This document shows, piece after piece, positions 33,889 to 42,428 of a DNA stretch of 64,000 bases. The stretch lies in assembly GCF_022414595.1 (NCBI RefSeq), contig NZ_JADWYO010000033.1:1-64000 (forward strand). Reading direction: 5' to 3'. The number at the start of each line of letters is the position of its first letter. The first letter of the stretch is position 1. Made by a program: the position numbers and the translations under genes. The notes beneath the pieces are model-generated. The model ran no database searches and was not told the DNA's origin. It saw nothing but the letters and a program-made list of their open reading frames with translations. The DNA comes from Streptomyces sp. MUM 203J (GTDB lineage Bacteria; Actinomycetota; Actinomycetes; Streptomycetales; Streptomycetaceae).

Positions 33889-34686
33889 TCAGTCGCCGGA
33901 CGGGCTCGGGCCGGCGGTACCGCCGGCGTCGCCGACGCCGTTCGCCTCGGCGACCGCCGCGACCACCTCCTTCGCGGCCTTCTGCGCGCCCTTCACCACG
34001 TCCTCCTTGGACGGCTCCTTGGCGCCCGCGTAACCCGTGCCGTTGTACGAGACCGTGATCACCACGTTCTCCGTGCGCGCCACGACCACCGCGTACCGGA
34101 ACTCCTCGCCCGTCTTCTTCAGCTTGTACGTGAGCGTCGCCGCCTCGTCGCCGACGCCCTTGGTCTCGGCGGGGGAGACGTCCTTGGCGCCCTCGGTCGA
34201 CTGCACCTCGGCCACCTTGTCGGTGTACTTGCGCTGCGCCCGCTCCTCGGCGCTGCCGATCGTCTGCTCCGACTCGAAACGCAGCAGGGACACGTCGAGC
34301 CAGCGGTAGTCCGAGCCCTTGACGCCCTTGTCCTCCAGGCCGTTCCAGGAACAGCTCGCGCGCGCGCCCAGGTCGGACGACTCGCCGGCCGTGCCGCCCT
34401 TCTTCTTCACGTCCGGGACCAGGTCCTCGACGGTCTTGCCGCCGACGGTCTTGCACACGTCCGGCAGCTTGGAGTACTTGGCGGGCTTCACGCTCGGGGA
34501 CGGCTTCACCGACGGCGCGGCGGACCCGCCCGCCGAGGGCGCCGACTGCGACGCGGCCGAACCGCCGCCGCCCGAGCCGCCGGAGGCGTCGTCCGAGCCG
34601 CCCGAGCAGGCGGCGGTGACGAGCAGCGCCGGGACGGCGGCGGCGCAGGCGAGTATGCGGGTGAGGCGCGGGGCTGATCGGTGCAT
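33889..34686 (-). CDS. DUF3558 family lipoprotein
   Basis: A 265-residue exported lipoprotein. The signal peptide (RLTRILACAAAVPALLV) ends in the lipobox VTAAC at residues 23-27, so Cys27 should be lipidated. A Gly/Ser/Pro-rich linker follows to about residue 75. The DUF3558 domain has the paired cysteines of KLPDVCKTVGGKTVEDLVP and RASCSWNG. Function is unknown; related mycobacterial proteins include LprB/LprC types. ATG 34686 fits the signal peptide. It is followed upstream by a second, related lipoprotein gene on the same strand. Confidence 0.8.
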   Translation of the reverse strand: MHRSAPRLTRILACAAAVPALLVTAACSGGSDDASGGSGGGGSAASQSAPSAGGSAAPSVKPSPSVKPAKYSKLPDVCKTVGGKTVEDLVPDVKKKGGTAGESSDLGARASCSWNGLEDKGVKGSDYRWLDVSLLRFESEQTIGSAEERAQRKYTDKVAEVQSTEGAKDVSPAETKGVGDEAATLTYKLKKTGEEFRYAVVVARTENVVITVSYNGTGYAGAKEPSKEDVVKGAQKAAKEVVAAVAEANGVGDAGGTAGPSPSGD

Positions 34687-34851
34687 GGTTCCTTCAGTCA
34701 GTCGCTCTGTCGCTTGCCGTGCGACTCCTGCCGCACGGCTCCGTACGCGTCCGGGCGATCCGGCCGGCCCGGCCACGTTAGCCCGAGTCGGCCGCGCGCC
34801 GGAGCCTCCGTGCGTGAAGGATCCGGCCGGACGCAGGGCTCGTGACGGCGC

Positions 34852-35709
34852 TCACTCGTCGAAGCGGTCCGCCAGCCTCCGCGCCAGTTTCCGTGCTTTG
34901 TCCTGCAGTTCCTTACTGTCCGGAACCTCACCGACACGTGCGGCCTGCGCCGTGTAGCGCACGGTCACAAGGACGTTCGATGTGCGGAACACCACGCTCA
35001 CGGTGCGCTGCTGGGCGGCGGCGCCTGAGGCGGCGAGGACGTCGTTGAGGAACGCCACGTCGCCGAGGCCGTCGAGGGCGCGGGGCCGCAGCTCGTCGGG
35101 AGTGGCGGGAGCGGACGGGGACTCGGAGCCGGAGACGGAAGAAGAGGGGGAGGGTGAGGGCGAGGCGGTCTGGGCCTGCGGCCCGTCACTGGCGTCGGGT
35201 GTGGCACTCGGCGCGGCGTCGCCCGGGCCGGAGGCGTCGGCGGTGCCGGGGGTGCGCGAGGGCAGCCCGGCCTCCGTCTCCTTGCCGGTGAAGACCTCCT
35301 GGGCCCGGTCGTCGTCGCTCACCGTCGGGTCGTAGGAGACGACGCGCTCGAAGTCGAGGGTGAGGTGGCGGCTCCCCTCGGCGCCGTCCGCCTTCCAGGT
35401 GCAGCCGGCCCGGCGGGTGCTGTCGTAGGTGACGGCCGCGGTGCCGCGCAGGGCCCGGTCGCGCTGCTCGGGCGCCAAGGAGGCGACGCCGGGCAGCAGT
35501 TCCTCCAGGAGGCCGCGTGGGACGGACTCGCAGGGCTGGTACAGCGAGCTGTACCGGCCGGGCGGAGCGGCGGAGGCTCCGGCGGCGCCGGTCTTGGAGT
35601 CCAGGGCCGAACCGTCGCCCGCGGAGCCCGAGGTGCATCCGCCGAGCCCGGCGGCGGCGAGCACCGCGAGGAGCGCGGCCAGGCTGGGTGCGTACGCCCT
35701 TCGCTGCAC
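34852..35709 (-). CDS. DUF3558 family lipoprotein (second copy)
   Basis: A 285-residue paralogue of the adjacent gene. The signal peptide SLAALLAVLAAAGLGGC ends in lipobox LGGC. SSLYQPCESVPRGLLEELLP and RAGCTWKADG carry the paired DUF3558 cysteines. An insert of about 60 Ser/Pro/Asp-rich residues sits in the middle. The GTG at 35709 matches the start of the signal peptide; longer upstream frames lack one. The two lipoprotein genes are 165 bases apart and probably arose by tandem duplication. Their ligand or partner is unknown. Confidence 0.75.
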   Translation of the reverse strand: MQRRAYAPSLAALLAVLAAAGLGGCTSGSAGDGSALDSKTGAAGASAAPPGRYSSLYQPCESVPRGLLEELLPGVASLAPEQRDRALRGTAAVTYDSTRRAGCTWKADGAEGSRHLTLDFERVVSYDPTVSDDDRAQEVFTGKETEAGLPSRTPGTADASGPGDAAPSATPDASDGPQAQTASPSPSPSSSVSGSESPSAPATPDELRPRALDGLGDVAFLNDVLAASGAAAQQRTVSVVFRTSNVLVTVRYTAQAARVGEVPDSKELQDKARKLARRLADRFDE

Positions 35710-35883
35710 GGTCCCGGGCTCCCTTCGCTGCGGGTCTGCGGTGAAAACGGCTTGCCGGTGCTCGGCGGCCGGTGAACACAATGTGTATCGCACGCGCGGC
35801 CGTCGCTGCCGGTCTGCTGCCATGTATGCGGACACTGGCACCGGTTTTTGCGCTATCAGTCTTTTCAGGGGGAACGAGTACAT

Positions 35884-37077
35884 ATGTCCTACGTAGAGGT
35901 GCCCGGCGCGAACGTTCCGATCCGGATGTGGACGGATCCCACGACGGTGGAGGACGTCGCGATGCAGCAGCTCCGCAACGTCGCCGCCCTGCCCTGGATC
36001 AAGGGCCTGGCGGTCATGCCGGACGTCCACTACGGCAAGGGTGCGACGGTCGGCTCGGTCATCGCGATGCGCGACGCGGTCTGCCCGGCGGCGGTGGGCG
36101 TCGACATCGGCTGCGGCATGTCCGCGGTGAGGGCGTCCCTGACGGCCAACGACCTTCCGGGGGACCTGTCGGGCCTGCGCTCGAAGATCGAGGCGGCGAT
36201 CCCGGTGGGCCGCGGCATGCATGACGAGATGGTGGACCCGTCCGGCCTGTACGGCTTCTCGCTCACGGGCTGGGGCAGCCTGTGGAGCCGTTTCGACGGG
36301 GTCGCGGAATCGGTCAGGTTCCGTCAGGAGCGAGCTGGTAAGCAGATGGGAACGCTCGGATCCGGCAACCACTTTGTAGAGGTATGCGTAGATTCGGACG
36401 ATTCGGTGTGGCTCATGCTCCACTCCGGGTCCCGCAACATCGGCAAGGAACTGGCCGACCACCACATCGGCGTCGCCCGGAACCTGCCGCACAACCAGGA
36501 CCTGGCCGACCGCGACCTCGCGGTGTTCGTCGCGGACACCCCGGAGATGGCCGCGTACCGCAACGACCTGTTCTGGGCGCAGGAGTACGCCAAGTACAAC
36601 CGGACAGTGATGATGGCCCTGCTGAAGGGCGTCGTCCACAAGGAGTTCAAGAAGGCCAGGGTCACCTTCGAGCCGGAGATCTCCTGCCACCACAACTACG
36701 TGGCCGAGGAGCGGTACGACGGTATGGACCTGCTCGTCACCCGCAAGGGGGCGATCCGTGCCGGAAGCGGCGAGTACGGGATCATCCCCGGTTCGATGGG
36801 CACGGGCTCGTACATCGTGAAGGGCCTCGGGAACGGCGAAGCCTTCAACTCCGCCTCGCACGGCGCGGGCCGGCGGATGAGCCGCAACGCCGCCAAGCGG
36901 CGCTTCTCGACCCAGGACCTGGCGGATCAGACACGGGGCGTCGAGTGCCGCAAGGACTCCGGTGTCGTGGACGAGATCCCCGGCGCGTACAAGCCCATCG
37001 AGAAGGTCATCGACCAGCAGCGCGACCTGGTGCAGGTGGTCGCGAAGCTGAAGCAGGTCATCTGCGTCAAGGGCTGA
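35884..37077 (+). CDS. rtcB: RNA ligase RtcB
   Basis: A 397-residue 3'-phosphate RNA ligase that joins 2',3'-cyclic phosphate or 3'-phosphate ends to 5'-hydroxyl ends using GTP and manganese. Metal-binding motifs are visible: MPDVHYGKG, GVDIGCGMSAV, LGSGNHFVEV, LHSGSRNIG and CHHNY. The His that forms the guanylate adduct is in SASHGAGRRMSR. ATG 35884 has GGGGGAA upstream. No archease or rtcA gene is adjacent, so the RNA it repairs is unknown. It is flanked by a divergent lipoprotein gene and a convergent SDR gene. Confidence 0.93.
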   Translation: MSYVEVPGANVPIRMWTDPTTVEDVAMQQLRNVAALPWIKGLAVMPDVHYGKGATVGSVIAMRDAVCPAAVGVDIGCGMSAVRASLTANDLPGDLSGLRSKIEAAIPVGRGMHDEMVDPSGLYGFSLTGWGSLWSRFDGVAESVRFRQERAGKQMGTLGSGNHFVEVCVDSDDSVWLMLHSGSRNIGKELADHHIGVARNLPHNQDLADRDLAVFVADTPEMAAYRNDLFWAQEYAKYNRTVMMALLKGVVHKEFKKARVTFEPEISCHHNYVAEERYDGMDLLVTRKGAIRAGSGEYGIIPGSMGTGSYIVKGLGNGEAFNSASHGAGRRMSRNAAKRRFSTQDLADQTRGVECRKDSGVVDEIPGAYKPIEKVIDQQRDLVQVVAKLKQVICVKG

Positions 37078-37081
37078 CGAG

Positions 37082-37110
37082 CCGGGCCCGGCGTCCGGCC
37101 GGGGGCCCGG
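37082..37110. terminator. Bidirectional terminator between rtcB and SDR gene
   Basis: Stem CCGGGCCC/GGGCCCGG with a 13-base G/C-rich loop in the 41-base convergent gap. Confidence 0.5.
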
Positions 37111-37118
37111 AGCCCGGG

Positions 37119-37883
37119 TCAGCCTTCCCGGTGCAGCTTCGTGTTGGAGGCCTGGGCCCGGGGGCGGACGACCAGGAGGTCGATGTTCACGTGGGGCGGG
37201 CGGGTGATCGCCCAGGCGACGGTGTCGGCCACGTCGTCGGCGGTCAGGGGGGCCGGGACACCCTCGTAGACCTTGGCGGCCCTCGACTCGTCGCCGTGGA
37301 AGCGGGTCTTCGCGAACTCCTCCGTCTTCACCAGGCCGGGGGCGATCTCGACGACCCGGACCGGGGTGCCGACGATCTCCAGACGCAGGGTCTCCGCCAG
37401 GACGTGCGCGCCGTGCTTGGCGGCGACGTAGCCCGCCCCGCCCTCGTAGGTGGCGAGACCGGCGGTGGAGGAGATGACGACGACCGTGCCGGCGCCGCTC
37501 TCGGTGAGGGCGGGCAGCAGTGCCTGTGTCATGTGGAGGGTGCCGATGACGTTGACCTCGTACATCCGGCGCCACTCGTCGGGGCTGCCGCTGGCCACCG
37601 GGTCGGCGCCCAGCGCGCCGCCCGCGTTGTTGACCAGCACGTCGCAGCGGGCGAGGGAGGCGGCGAAGGCGTCGACCGCCGCGCGGTCGGTGACGTCCAG
37701 GCGGTGGGCCGTCGCCTGGTGGCCGGCCTCGGTGAGTTCGGCGGCCAGGGACTCGATGCGGTCCTCGCGGCGGGCCGTCAGGACGACGTGGTGGCCCGCC
37801 TCGGCCAGCCGGCGCGCGGTGGCCGCCCCGATGCCGCTGCTGGCTCCGGTGACGACGGCGACGGGGAGGGCGGCGGCGGTCAT
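37119..37883 (-). CDS. Short-chain dehydrogenase/reductase
   Basis: A 254-residue classical SDR. The cofactor loop is VVTGASSGIGAATARRL, followed by NNAGG near residue 90. The catalytic Ser/Tyr/Lys are in VVISSTAGLATYEGGAGYVAAK. The ARRxD segment after the second strand favours NADP(H). The substrate is not evident. AGGAG seven bases before the ATG supports the start. It converges with rtcB. Confidence 0.88.
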   Translation of the reverse strand: MTAAALPVAVVTGASSGIGAATARRLAEAGHHVVLTARREDRIESLAAELTEAGHQATAHRLDVTDRAAVDAFAASLARCDVLVNNAGGALGADPVASGSPDEWRRMYEVNVIGTLHMTQALLPALTESGAGTVVVISSTAGLATYEGGAGYVAAKHGAHVLAETLRLEIVGTPVRVVEIAPGLVKTEEFAKTRFHGDESRAAKVYEGVPAPLTADDVADTVAWAITRPPHVNIDLLVVRPRAQASNTKLHREG

Positions 37884-38012
37884 GGGGCGCTCCTGGGATG
37901 GGGAGTGGTGGTGGCGTGCGTCAGCTTAGGCGGCGGGGTGAATGGGGGACTCGGCTGCCCCGGCCGCGTGGCTGAGACGGGATCTCTCATATGAAATCGG
38001 TATCTTCGCCGC

Positions 38013-38498
38013 ATGTTCATCATGCGTAAGGCTCCGCGCGGGGCCGCCGTCGTCGTGGCCGCCGCCGTGGGAATGGTCGTGGGGGCGGGGGGTGGCGCCG
38101 GTGCCGTGGCGCCCGAGGCCGATGTGGCGTACCACGGTTACGCCTCGCTCCGGGACGGGCGGCTGGACATCCTGGTGCTGGCCCGGAACCACGGGCCCGC
38201 GGCGCCGGCCGACACCACCGTGCGGGTCACCGTCTCGGCGCCGCTGGCCGCCCCCGGACACACCCTGCCCCCGGGCTGCCTGTGGGGCGGCGACCGGGAG
38301 GTGCTGTGCGCCACGGGCGCGCTGCCCGCGGACGGCACGCTGCGCGAGCGCCGGCTGGCGCTGCGCACGGCGGGGACGCCGCACGAGGTCACCGTACGGG
38401 TGGAGACCGCGTGGAACGGCGGGGTGACCGACCGGGACCCGGCCGACAACCGGCATCAGGTGCTGGTCCCGGCCACCGGGGACCCGTACGTGTTCTGA
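38013..38498 (+). CDS. Secreted protein with a DUF11/CARDB-like beta-sandwich
   Basis: A 161-residue exported protein. The signal peptide (MRKAPRGAAVVVAAAVGMVVGAG) probably ends at AGAVA near residue 33. The mature part (LDILVLARNHGPAAPADTTV, LPPGCLWGGDREVLCATGAL, DRDPADNRHQVLV) has the repeat landmarks of DUF11/CARDB surface domains, with two Cys that may form a disulfide. No C-terminal anchor is visible, so it is predicted to be released. ATG 38013 and ATG 38022 are both possible. Function unknown. Confidence 0.7.
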   Translation: MFIMRKAPRGAAVVVAAAVGMVVGAGGGAGAVAPEADVAYHGYASLRDGRLDILVLARNHGPAAPADTTVRVTVSAPLAAPGHTLPPGCLWGGDREVLCATGALPADGTLRERRLALRTAGTPHEVTVRVETAWNGGVTDRDPADNRHQVLVPATGDPYVF

Positions 38499-38518
38499 CC
38501 GCCCCGTTCGCCGGGGCG

Positions 38519-39274
38519 TCACGCGGCCCGGCCGTCGCCCCGGCCCCCGGCGCCGCCGAACTCGCGCAGCGCGTCCTTCACGATCGTGTCGAGGTGCGCG
38601 TGGTGGGCGCCCCGCCAGTAGACCTTGCCGCACGCGGCGCACTCGGCGAACACGTCGTACGTACGCTCCGTGCCCTGTTCCAGTCGCGTGCGGACCTGGT
38701 CCTTGCGCGCCTCCGTCAACTGCCCGTTGCAGGCGGTGCAGCGGGTCCAGGGCGCGAGGCGCGGGGCGAACCGCTCCAGCACGTCCCGCAGCTGGTCGTC
38801 GGGCCGGTGGCTGTACACGTACGCCCCGGCCCACAGCTCCCGGCGGCGCAGCAGGCCCCGGTCGCGGGACAGCATGACGCGCCGCTCCGCCGCCGAGCGC
38901 GCGGCGAGCGCGGGGTCCCCGATGTCCTCGCTCTCGTACGCCGCGTCGACGCCGAGCAGGCGCAGTCGGCGGGCGAGCGTGCCGAGGTGGACGTCCAGGA
39001 GGAACCGGAGGGGCGCGCCGGGCACCTGCTGGGGGCGTTCGACGCCGCGTACCTCGACCTCCTCGCCGACGGCGGGGACGTGGGAGACGGGGACGGTCCG
39101 GCCGTTCACGAGGAGCGTGCCGACCTCGGTGAGGGGGACGCCGAGCGACTCCACGACATGGCCGAGCGTGGAGGCGCCGTCGGTGGTCACGGCAGTGCGT
39201 CCGGTGCGGCGCACGGCGGGCACGAACAGTCCCAGGGCGGGCGCGAAGCGTATGTGGATCTCCGGTCCGTTCAC
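38519..39274 (-). CDS. Mut7-C RNase domain protein with ubiquitin-like N terminus
   Basis: A 251-residue protein. Residues 1-80 form a beta-grasp/ubiquitin-like segment (IHIRFAPALGLFV, TLLVNGRTVPVSHV). The rest is a Mut7-C PIN-related RNase: FLLDVHLGTLARRLRLLG, VMLSRDRGLLRR, and a zinc ribbon CTACNGQ...CAACGKVYW. The family is predicted to act in RNA decay; no substrate is known. GTG 39274 begins the conserved NGPEIHIRFAP; ATGs upstream would add unrelated sequence. It lies 98 bases downstream of the GNAT gene, beyond a hairpin. Confidence 0.8.
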   Translation of the reverse strand: MNGPEIHIRFAPALGLFVPAVRRTGRTAVTTDGASTLGHVVESLGVPLTEVGTLLVNGRTVPVSHVPAVGEEVEVRGVERPQQVPGAPLRFLLDVHLGTLARRLRLLGVDAAYESEDIGDPALAARSAAERRVMLSRDRGLLRRRELWAGAYVYSHRPDDQLRDVLERFAPRLAPWTRCTACNGQLTEARKDQVRTRLEQGTERTYDVFAECAACGKVYWRGAHHAHLDTIVKDALREFGGAGGRGDGRAA

Positions 39275-39347
39275 GCGGCCAGCATGCCACCGCGCCGACC
39301 CGCCCTGCCAGGCGATTTCCCCTCCGGGGACGCCGGCCGGGGCGTCG

Positions 39348-39368
39348 GCCCGGGCGCCGCGCCCGGGC
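39348..39368 (-). terminator. Terminator of the GNAT gene
   Basis: Perfect 9-bp stem GCCCGGGCG/CGCCCGGGC with a three-base loop, five bases past the GNAT stop on the minus strand. Confidence 0.6.
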
Positions 39369-39372
39369 GGCT

Positions 39373-39909
39373 TCAGCGGGTGGCGGTGAGGTCGAGGCGC
39401 CAGTCGTTGCTGCGCAGCGGGTTGCCGGGCGGGTACTCGAACCGCCGCTCGCCCCGCAGGGAGAACCCCGCCTTGCGGCACACGGCGTTCGACGCGGCGT
39501 GGCCGACCGAGGGGTAGGCGTGCAGAAAGCGGGGGCCGTCCGCCGGGCGGGCGGCGCGGACCTCCGCGATCAGGGCGGTCGCCGCGGCTGTGGCCGCACC
39601 CCGGCCCTGGAAGCCGGGCAGGACACTCCACCCGGTCTCGTACACCGTCTCGCCGTCCCAGGTCCGGGGCCAGAAGCCGATGCTGCCGACGGGCACGGCG
39701 TCGGGCAGGAGTGTGATCCGGTACATGCGGCCCGCTGCTGCGGGCTCCTCGGACAGGGCCGTGTAGCGGCGGTGCCGCCCGCGCAGTTCCTCCGGGGTCT
39801 CCGGGCCGCCGATGTGGGCGGTCATGGCCGGGGTGTTGGCGGCCAGGAGCAGCTCGAAGTCCTCTGCCGACCAGGGGGAGAGCCGGACGCCGCCGTCAGT
39901 GTGCGTCAT
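39373..39909 (-). CDS. GNAT family N-acetyltransferase
   Basis: A 178-residue RimJ/RimL-like acetyltransferase: VRLSPWSAEDFELLLAANTP at the N terminus, PVGSIGFWPRTWDGETVYETGW as the central strands, and the acetyl-CoA loop LPGFQGRGAATAAATALI. HAYPSVGHAASNAVCRKAGF is the closing Asn-helix. The acetyl acceptor is unknown. It lies six bases downstream of the following conserved protein on the same strand, so the two are co-transcribed. Confidence 0.85.
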   Translation of the reverse strand: MTHTDGGVRLSPWSAEDFELLLAANTPAMTAHIGGPETPEELRGRHRRYTALSEEPAAAGRMYRITLLPDAVPVGSIGFWPRTWDGETVYETGWSVLPGFQGRGAATAAATALIAEVRAARPADGPRFLHAYPSVGHAASNAVCRKAGFSLRGERRFEYPPGNPLRSNDWRLDLTATR

Positions 39910-39915
39910 GCCGTG

Positions 39916-40401
39916 TCAGCCCCACACCAGGCAGTACGGCTGGTGGCCGGCCTCGTGGAGGCGTACGGAGAAGTCCTGCCATTCGTGGAGCAGGCGGTAG
40001 ACGTTGAAGGCGTCGCTGGGGCCGCTGCGGTCCGGGACCGTCGACCAGATGAACGCGGCGGCGCCGACGGACTCCTCGCCCACGCCGCGCAGCGGGTCGA
40101 CGGTCGTCGTGGGGAGCTTGACCACCGCGTAGTCGGGGTGGAGGACGACCAGTTCCAGCGGGGGGACCTTGTGCAGGGGCATGCCCTGGAGGCCGGTCAG
40201 GACCATCGCGGCTATGGTCTCCGGCTTGATCTTGGTGAACAGGCCGCCCATGCCCAGCTCGTCGCCGCCGAGCTCCTCGGGGCGCATGGAGATCGGTACG
40301 CGCGCGGCGGTGGCGCCGTTGGGAGCCCCGAAGTACTTGTACGTGACTCCCATGCCGCGGCCGCCGCCCCTGCCCGCCAGGGGGTCACCGCCCAGGCTCA
40401 T
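39916..40401 (-). CDS. Conserved actinobacterial protein of unknown function
   Basis: A 161-residue cytoplasmic protein. Landmarks are VTYKYFGAPNGATAARVPIS, ELGMGGLFTKIKPETIAAMV, LELVVLHPDYAVVKLPTTTV and the C-terminal FNVYRLLHEWQDFSVRLHEA. I recognize it as widely kept in Streptomyces but cannot name a function. ATG 40401 has a strong CAGGAGGGG site seven bases upstream. The frame stays open to 40719 with a repetitive Arg/Asp/Gly-rich sequence, which could be an extension but has unusual composition. It precedes the GNAT gene by six bases. Confidence 0.7.
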   Translation of the reverse strand: MSLGGDPLAGRGGGRGMGVTYKYFGAPNGATAARVPISMRPEELGGDELGMGGLFTKIKPETIAAMVLTGLQGMPLHKVPPLELVVLHPDYAVVKLPTTTVDPLRGVGEESVGAAAFIWSTVPDRSGPSDAFNVYRLLHEWQDFSVRLHEAGHQPYCLVWG

Positions 40402-41108
40402 GGGCTCCCCTCCTGTGGGGCCGGTCCGCCGCCGGAGGCCGTCGAGCCTCGTGTAGTCGTCCCGTGTCCGCCCCGTCGGGCCGCCGTCCCGTACGCCGCC
40501 GTCGCGCCCGCCGCCGGAGCCGTCCCGTGCGCTGCCGTCCCGTCCGCCGATGCCTTCCCGTCCCGCGGGGCCGCCGTCCCGGCCCGCGCCGTCGTGCCGT
40601 TCCGTGGAACCGGAGTTGTCCCGCTCCACAGGATCCCGCTGCCGTCGGTGCCTCCCCCGCCGGGCAGGCCCGGGACCCCGGTCTCCGGTCCCTTCGCCCC
40701 GTCCGCCACCGCGCTGCATATCTCCACCCGACTGCTTGCCGGCCGTCGCGGTCCCCGCCGCGACGACCCGATCATCGTGTCAGTTGACCTCCCCCGCGAG
40801 CGTGTGGTGAAACACCTGTTCCGCTGGAACGTCCCGGCCTCTGACACCATGGTTTCCGTGAGCTCTCCCTATGACGCCCCAGTTTCGCAGACGCGGAGGC
40901 CTGGCGCCCTGCCGAAAACAAGGTTCGGAAGAGTCTTGTGAGCCTTGTGAAACAAGATCGTGAGGGAAGGGGTCACCACGAAGCAAGGGCGTGGGCCCGA
41001 TATCGCCGTTCCGGGCCGTCCGGATGGCGTGAAAGGGCGTACCCGTCCGCCGGCGGCCGGGCGCGCGCCTAGCCGATCGTCCACTCGTTCTCGCAGGTCA
41101 GGACCCAA
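40402..41108. other. Region upstream of hemL, no confident gene
   Basis: The first 300 bases contain degenerate repeats of CGTCCCG that read as RDGG/RDGS on the minus strand. At 40858-40893 the plus strand reads VSSPYDAPVSQT, closely like the hemL start VSYSYEAPVSQS at 41109. It is probably a decayed duplicate of the hemL 5' end. No terminator-quality hairpin was seen. Confidence 0.45.
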
Positions 41109-42428
41109 GTGTCGTATTCATACGAAGCCCCAGTGTCACAGTCGCTCTTCGACCGCGCGTCCCAGGTGACGCCCGGCGGCGTGAACTCTCCGGTGCGGGC
41201 CTTCCGCGCCGTGGGCGGAACGCCCCGCTTCATGGTGTCCGGTACGGGTCCGTACCTCACCGACGCGGACGGCAGGGAGTACGTCGACCTCGTCTGCTCG
41301 TGGGGCCCGATGATCCTCGGCCACGCCCACCCGCAGGTGGTCGCCGCCGTGCAGGAGGCGGTGTCGCGCGGGACGTCCTTCGGCACGCCCGGCGAGGGTG
41401 AGGTCGCGCTCGCGGAGGAGATCGTGGCGCGGGTCGCGCCGGTCGAGCAGGTGCGGCTGGTGTCCAGCGGCACCGAGGCGACCATGTCCGCGATCCGGCT
41501 GGCCCGCGGCTTCACCGGCCGCGCGAAGGTGATCAAGTTCGCGGGCTGCTACCACGGGCACGTGGACGCGCTGCTGGCCGCTGCGGGCTCGGGTGTGGCG
41601 ACCTTCGGGCTGCCCGACACGCCCGGTGTGACGGGCGCGCAGGCGGGTGACACGATCGTGCTGCCGTACAACGATCTCGAGGCCGTGCAGGAGGCGTTCC
41701 ACCGCCACCCGGGCGAGATCGCCTGTGTGATCACGGAGGCCTCGCCCGGCAACATGGGCGTGGTGCCGCCGCGGCCCGGGTTCAACCAGGGGCTGAAGGA
41801 CGCGTGCGCGAAGAACGGCGCGCTGTACATCTCGGACGAGGTGATGACGGGATTCCGCACCTCGAAGGCCGGCTGGTTCGGCGTCGACGGGGTGACGCCC
41901 GATCTGATGACGTTCGGCAAGGTCATGGGTGGCGGCTTCCCGGCGGCGGCGTTCGGTGGCCGGGCCGATGTGATGGCGTACCTGGCCCCGGCCGGCCCGG
42001 TGTACCAGGCGGGCACCCTGTCGGGTAACCCCGTGGCGACCGCGGCGGGCCTCGCGCAGCTGAGGCTGCTGGACGACGAGGCGTACGAGAAGGTCGACGC
42101 GGTGTCGGCGGAGATCCAGCGGCTGGTGACGGACGCGCTGGCGAAGGAGGGCGTGGCGCACCGGCTGCAGACCGCGTCCAACATGTTCTCGGTGTTCTTC
42201 GCGGACCGCGAGGTGCGGAACTACGAGGACGCCAAGCGGCAGGAGGCGTTCCGGTTCACCGCGTTCTTCCACTCGATGCTCGCGCAGGGCGTGTACCTGC
42301 CTCCGTCGGCGTACGAGTCGTGGTTCGTGTCGGCGGCCCATGACGAGCGGGCGGTCGAGCGGATCGCGGCGGCGCTCCCGGCGGCGGCGCGCGCGGCGGC
42401 CGAGGCGACCCCGGAGGCGGCGGCATGA
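41109..42428 (+). CDS. hemL: Glutamate-1-semialdehyde 2,1-aminomutase
   Basis: A 439-residue PLP enzyme, class III aminotransferase fold, converting the HemA product glutamate-1-semialdehyde to 5-aminolevulinate. It has VTPGGVNSPVRAF at the N terminus, SSGTEATMSAIRLARG, the CYHGHVDALL motif, EVMTGFR, and the PLP lysine in MTFGKVMGGGFPAAAFGG. GTG 41109 follows CAGGTCAGGA. The C-terminal 15 residues are an Ala-rich tail. The stop overlaps the ATG of the phosphatase gene. With hemA, C, D and B upstream, the window holds five successive steps of the pathway. Confidence 0.95.
   Translation: MSYSYEAPVSQSLFDRASQVTPGGVNSPVRAFRAVGGTPRFMVSGTGPYLTDADGREYVDLVCSWGPMILGHAHPQVVAAVQEAVSRGTSFGTPGEGEVALAEEIVARVAPVEQVRLVSSGTEATMSAIRLARGFTGRAKVIKFAGCYHGHVDALLAAAGSGVATFGLPDTPGVTGAQAGDTIVLPYNDLEAVQEAFHRHPGEIACVITEASPGNMGVVPPRPGFNQGLKDACAKNGALYISDEVMTGFRTSKAGWFGVDGVTPDLMTFGKVMGGGFPAAAFGGRADVMAYLAPAGPVYQAGTLSGNPVATAAGLAQLRLLDDEAYEKVDAVSAEIQRLVTDALAKEGVAHRLQTASNMFSVFFADREVRNYEDAKRQEAFRFTAFFHSMLAQGVYLPPSAYESWFVSAAHDERAVERIAAALPAAARAAAEATPEAAA

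Noticed and set aside
39499..40941. 480-codon plus-strand open frame
   Set aside because: It runs antisense to the GNAT gene and the conserved gene at 39916, has no ribosome site, and shows no domain. Only its last 30 residues are of interest (hemL-start similarity).
40915..40960. TTGTGAGCCTTGTGAAACAAG-like sequence as a second Rex operator
   Set aside because: The half-sites are not arranged as an inverted repeat with the ROP spacing.
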